Assembly (NCBI GenBank): GCA_907165275.2
Contig: OU015650.1
Coordinates: 3,812,001 to 3,876,000 of the forward strand
Direction: 5' to 3'
DNA length: 64,000 nucleotides
Source of the DNA: Zygaena filipendulae
Lineage: Eukaryota; Arthropoda; Insecta; Lepidoptera; Zygaenidae
Part shown: positions 63,623 to 64,000 of the stretch, piece after piece
How positions within the stretch are numbered: position 1 is the first letter of the stretch
How the letters are laid out: each line of letters starts with the position of its first letter
Notes under the pieces: generated by a model
What the model saw: the letters and a program-made list of their open reading frames with translations, nothing else
Told to the model about the DNA's origin: nothing
Database searches by the model: none
Position numbers and translations under genes: made by a program

Positions 63623-64000
63623 ATGTTTGCTCCGAAGTCTCGGTTGAATACACATCGTGACACCCTCGCTAGCATCGAACACTGGAAGTTGTTGAATAAG
63701 AAAATACACTTTTGGGAAACAGACGTACAGTACAAATATTGGTTGAATCCGTCCGGAGGTGCGCGTGGACTAATATTTGGACGATCCGCACAGCTCGTTA
63801 ATACTGCCTATAGCTGTTGGACTTCAACTCGGTAGTTCGTAAATAAGAGCTTTTACAACCCGTGCGAGTGCCCTGTACACATTTTTACGGCGATCGGAGT
63901 AAAATGGGAACAATCATGAAATTCCATGTAACCGACCCATCGAGCCCCAACAATCAAAACGTTTTCTTACGACGGGTAACATTTTATTTCTGGCACAGTT
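63623..64000 (+). pseudogene. Possible decayed coding segment reaching the window edge, unassigned
   Basis: A 70-codon frame (MFAPKSRLNTHRDTL...) ends at TAG (63833-63835). The same frame then stays open to about 63918 with a Cys/Pro-containing peptide, and a third coding-like stretch opens at 63903 in another frame and runs off the window. The GC content is higher than upstream. This is compatible with an intronless gene broken by a stop and a frameshift, but the family is unknown. Confidence 0.25.

Noticed and set aside
55315..64000. Claim of an endogenous nudivirus or baculovirus
   Set aside because: No core viral gene could be recognised by eye and the frames are within chance lengths, so I kept it only as a low-interest lead.

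Overview
The window is nuclear DNA from an insect, almost certainly a moth or butterfly (Lepidoptera). It is AT-rich, its genes carry GT-AG introns, and it is packed with short interspersed repeats of kinds familiar from lepidopteran genomes: many copies of a ~200-bp repeat with a 'ccgcggtttcacccgcg' head and a 'tttataatattagta' tail, a tRNA-derived SINE, LINE tails ending in (CATT)n, many small terminal-inverted-repeat DNA elements, and a strong excess of the palindromic word TAGGTACCTA. I recognise no prokaryotic operon, rRNA or CRISPR array.

Four protein-coding loci can be supported. (1) 13760-16980, minus strand: a three-exon, 586-residue nuclear-type protein. It has a Cys-rich/basic module resembling the DNA-binding N-terminus of a DDE transposase family, a charged helix and a 40-residue polyglutamine tract. 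(2) 22329-22497, minus: the first coding exon of an unrecognised gene. (3) 24313-45659, plus: glycogenin, the self-glucosylating primer of glycogen synthesis. It is reconstructed here as nine coding exons with compatible phases (1236 residues). The first coding exon is only 7 nt, the catalytic exons are highly conserved, one symmetric 1245-nt exon encodes a His/Gln/Asn/Glu-rich stretch, and the glycogen-synthase-binding motif is followed by a very long Ala/Pro/Val/Lys-rich tail. A phase-compatible alternative last exon would give glycogenin a C-terminal membrane anchor. (4) 48715-48814, plus: a signal-peptide exon running into what looks like the start of a WIF domain (RYK/derailed/doughnut Wnt co-receptor family). 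The rest of that gene probably lies beyond the window.

Layout: 1-13.7 kb is gene-poor and rich in repeats (MITE copies, a perfect 22-bp hairpin, foldback elements). 13.7-17.6 kb holds the polyQ gene and its 5' flank. 19.9-22.5 kb holds a retroelement fragment, a 100-bp minisatellite with CACGTG cores and the orphan first exon. 23.0-24.0 kb is a 1.0-kb PIF/Harbinger-type element sitting against the glycogenin promoter. 24.3-45.7 kb is glycogenin with an ~11-kb repeat-filled first intron. 47.3-48.1 kb holds a SINE and a tandem pair of tRNA-Asp copies, one intact and one decayed. From 48.8 kb to the end is probably the long first intron of the RYK-like gene or intergenic DNA. It contains several non-autonomous DNA transposons, including an internally deleted mariner-type element and a second Harbinger-type element, plus some unexplained short ORFs.

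The genes do not form one pathway. Glycogenin starts glycogen particles, the RYK-like receptor would act in Wnt signalling, and the polyQ protein is probably a chromatin or transcription factor. The two most interesting signals are the unusual architecture of glycogenin (optional low-complexity exon, possible tail-anchored isoform) and the transposase-like origin suggested for the polyQ protein.
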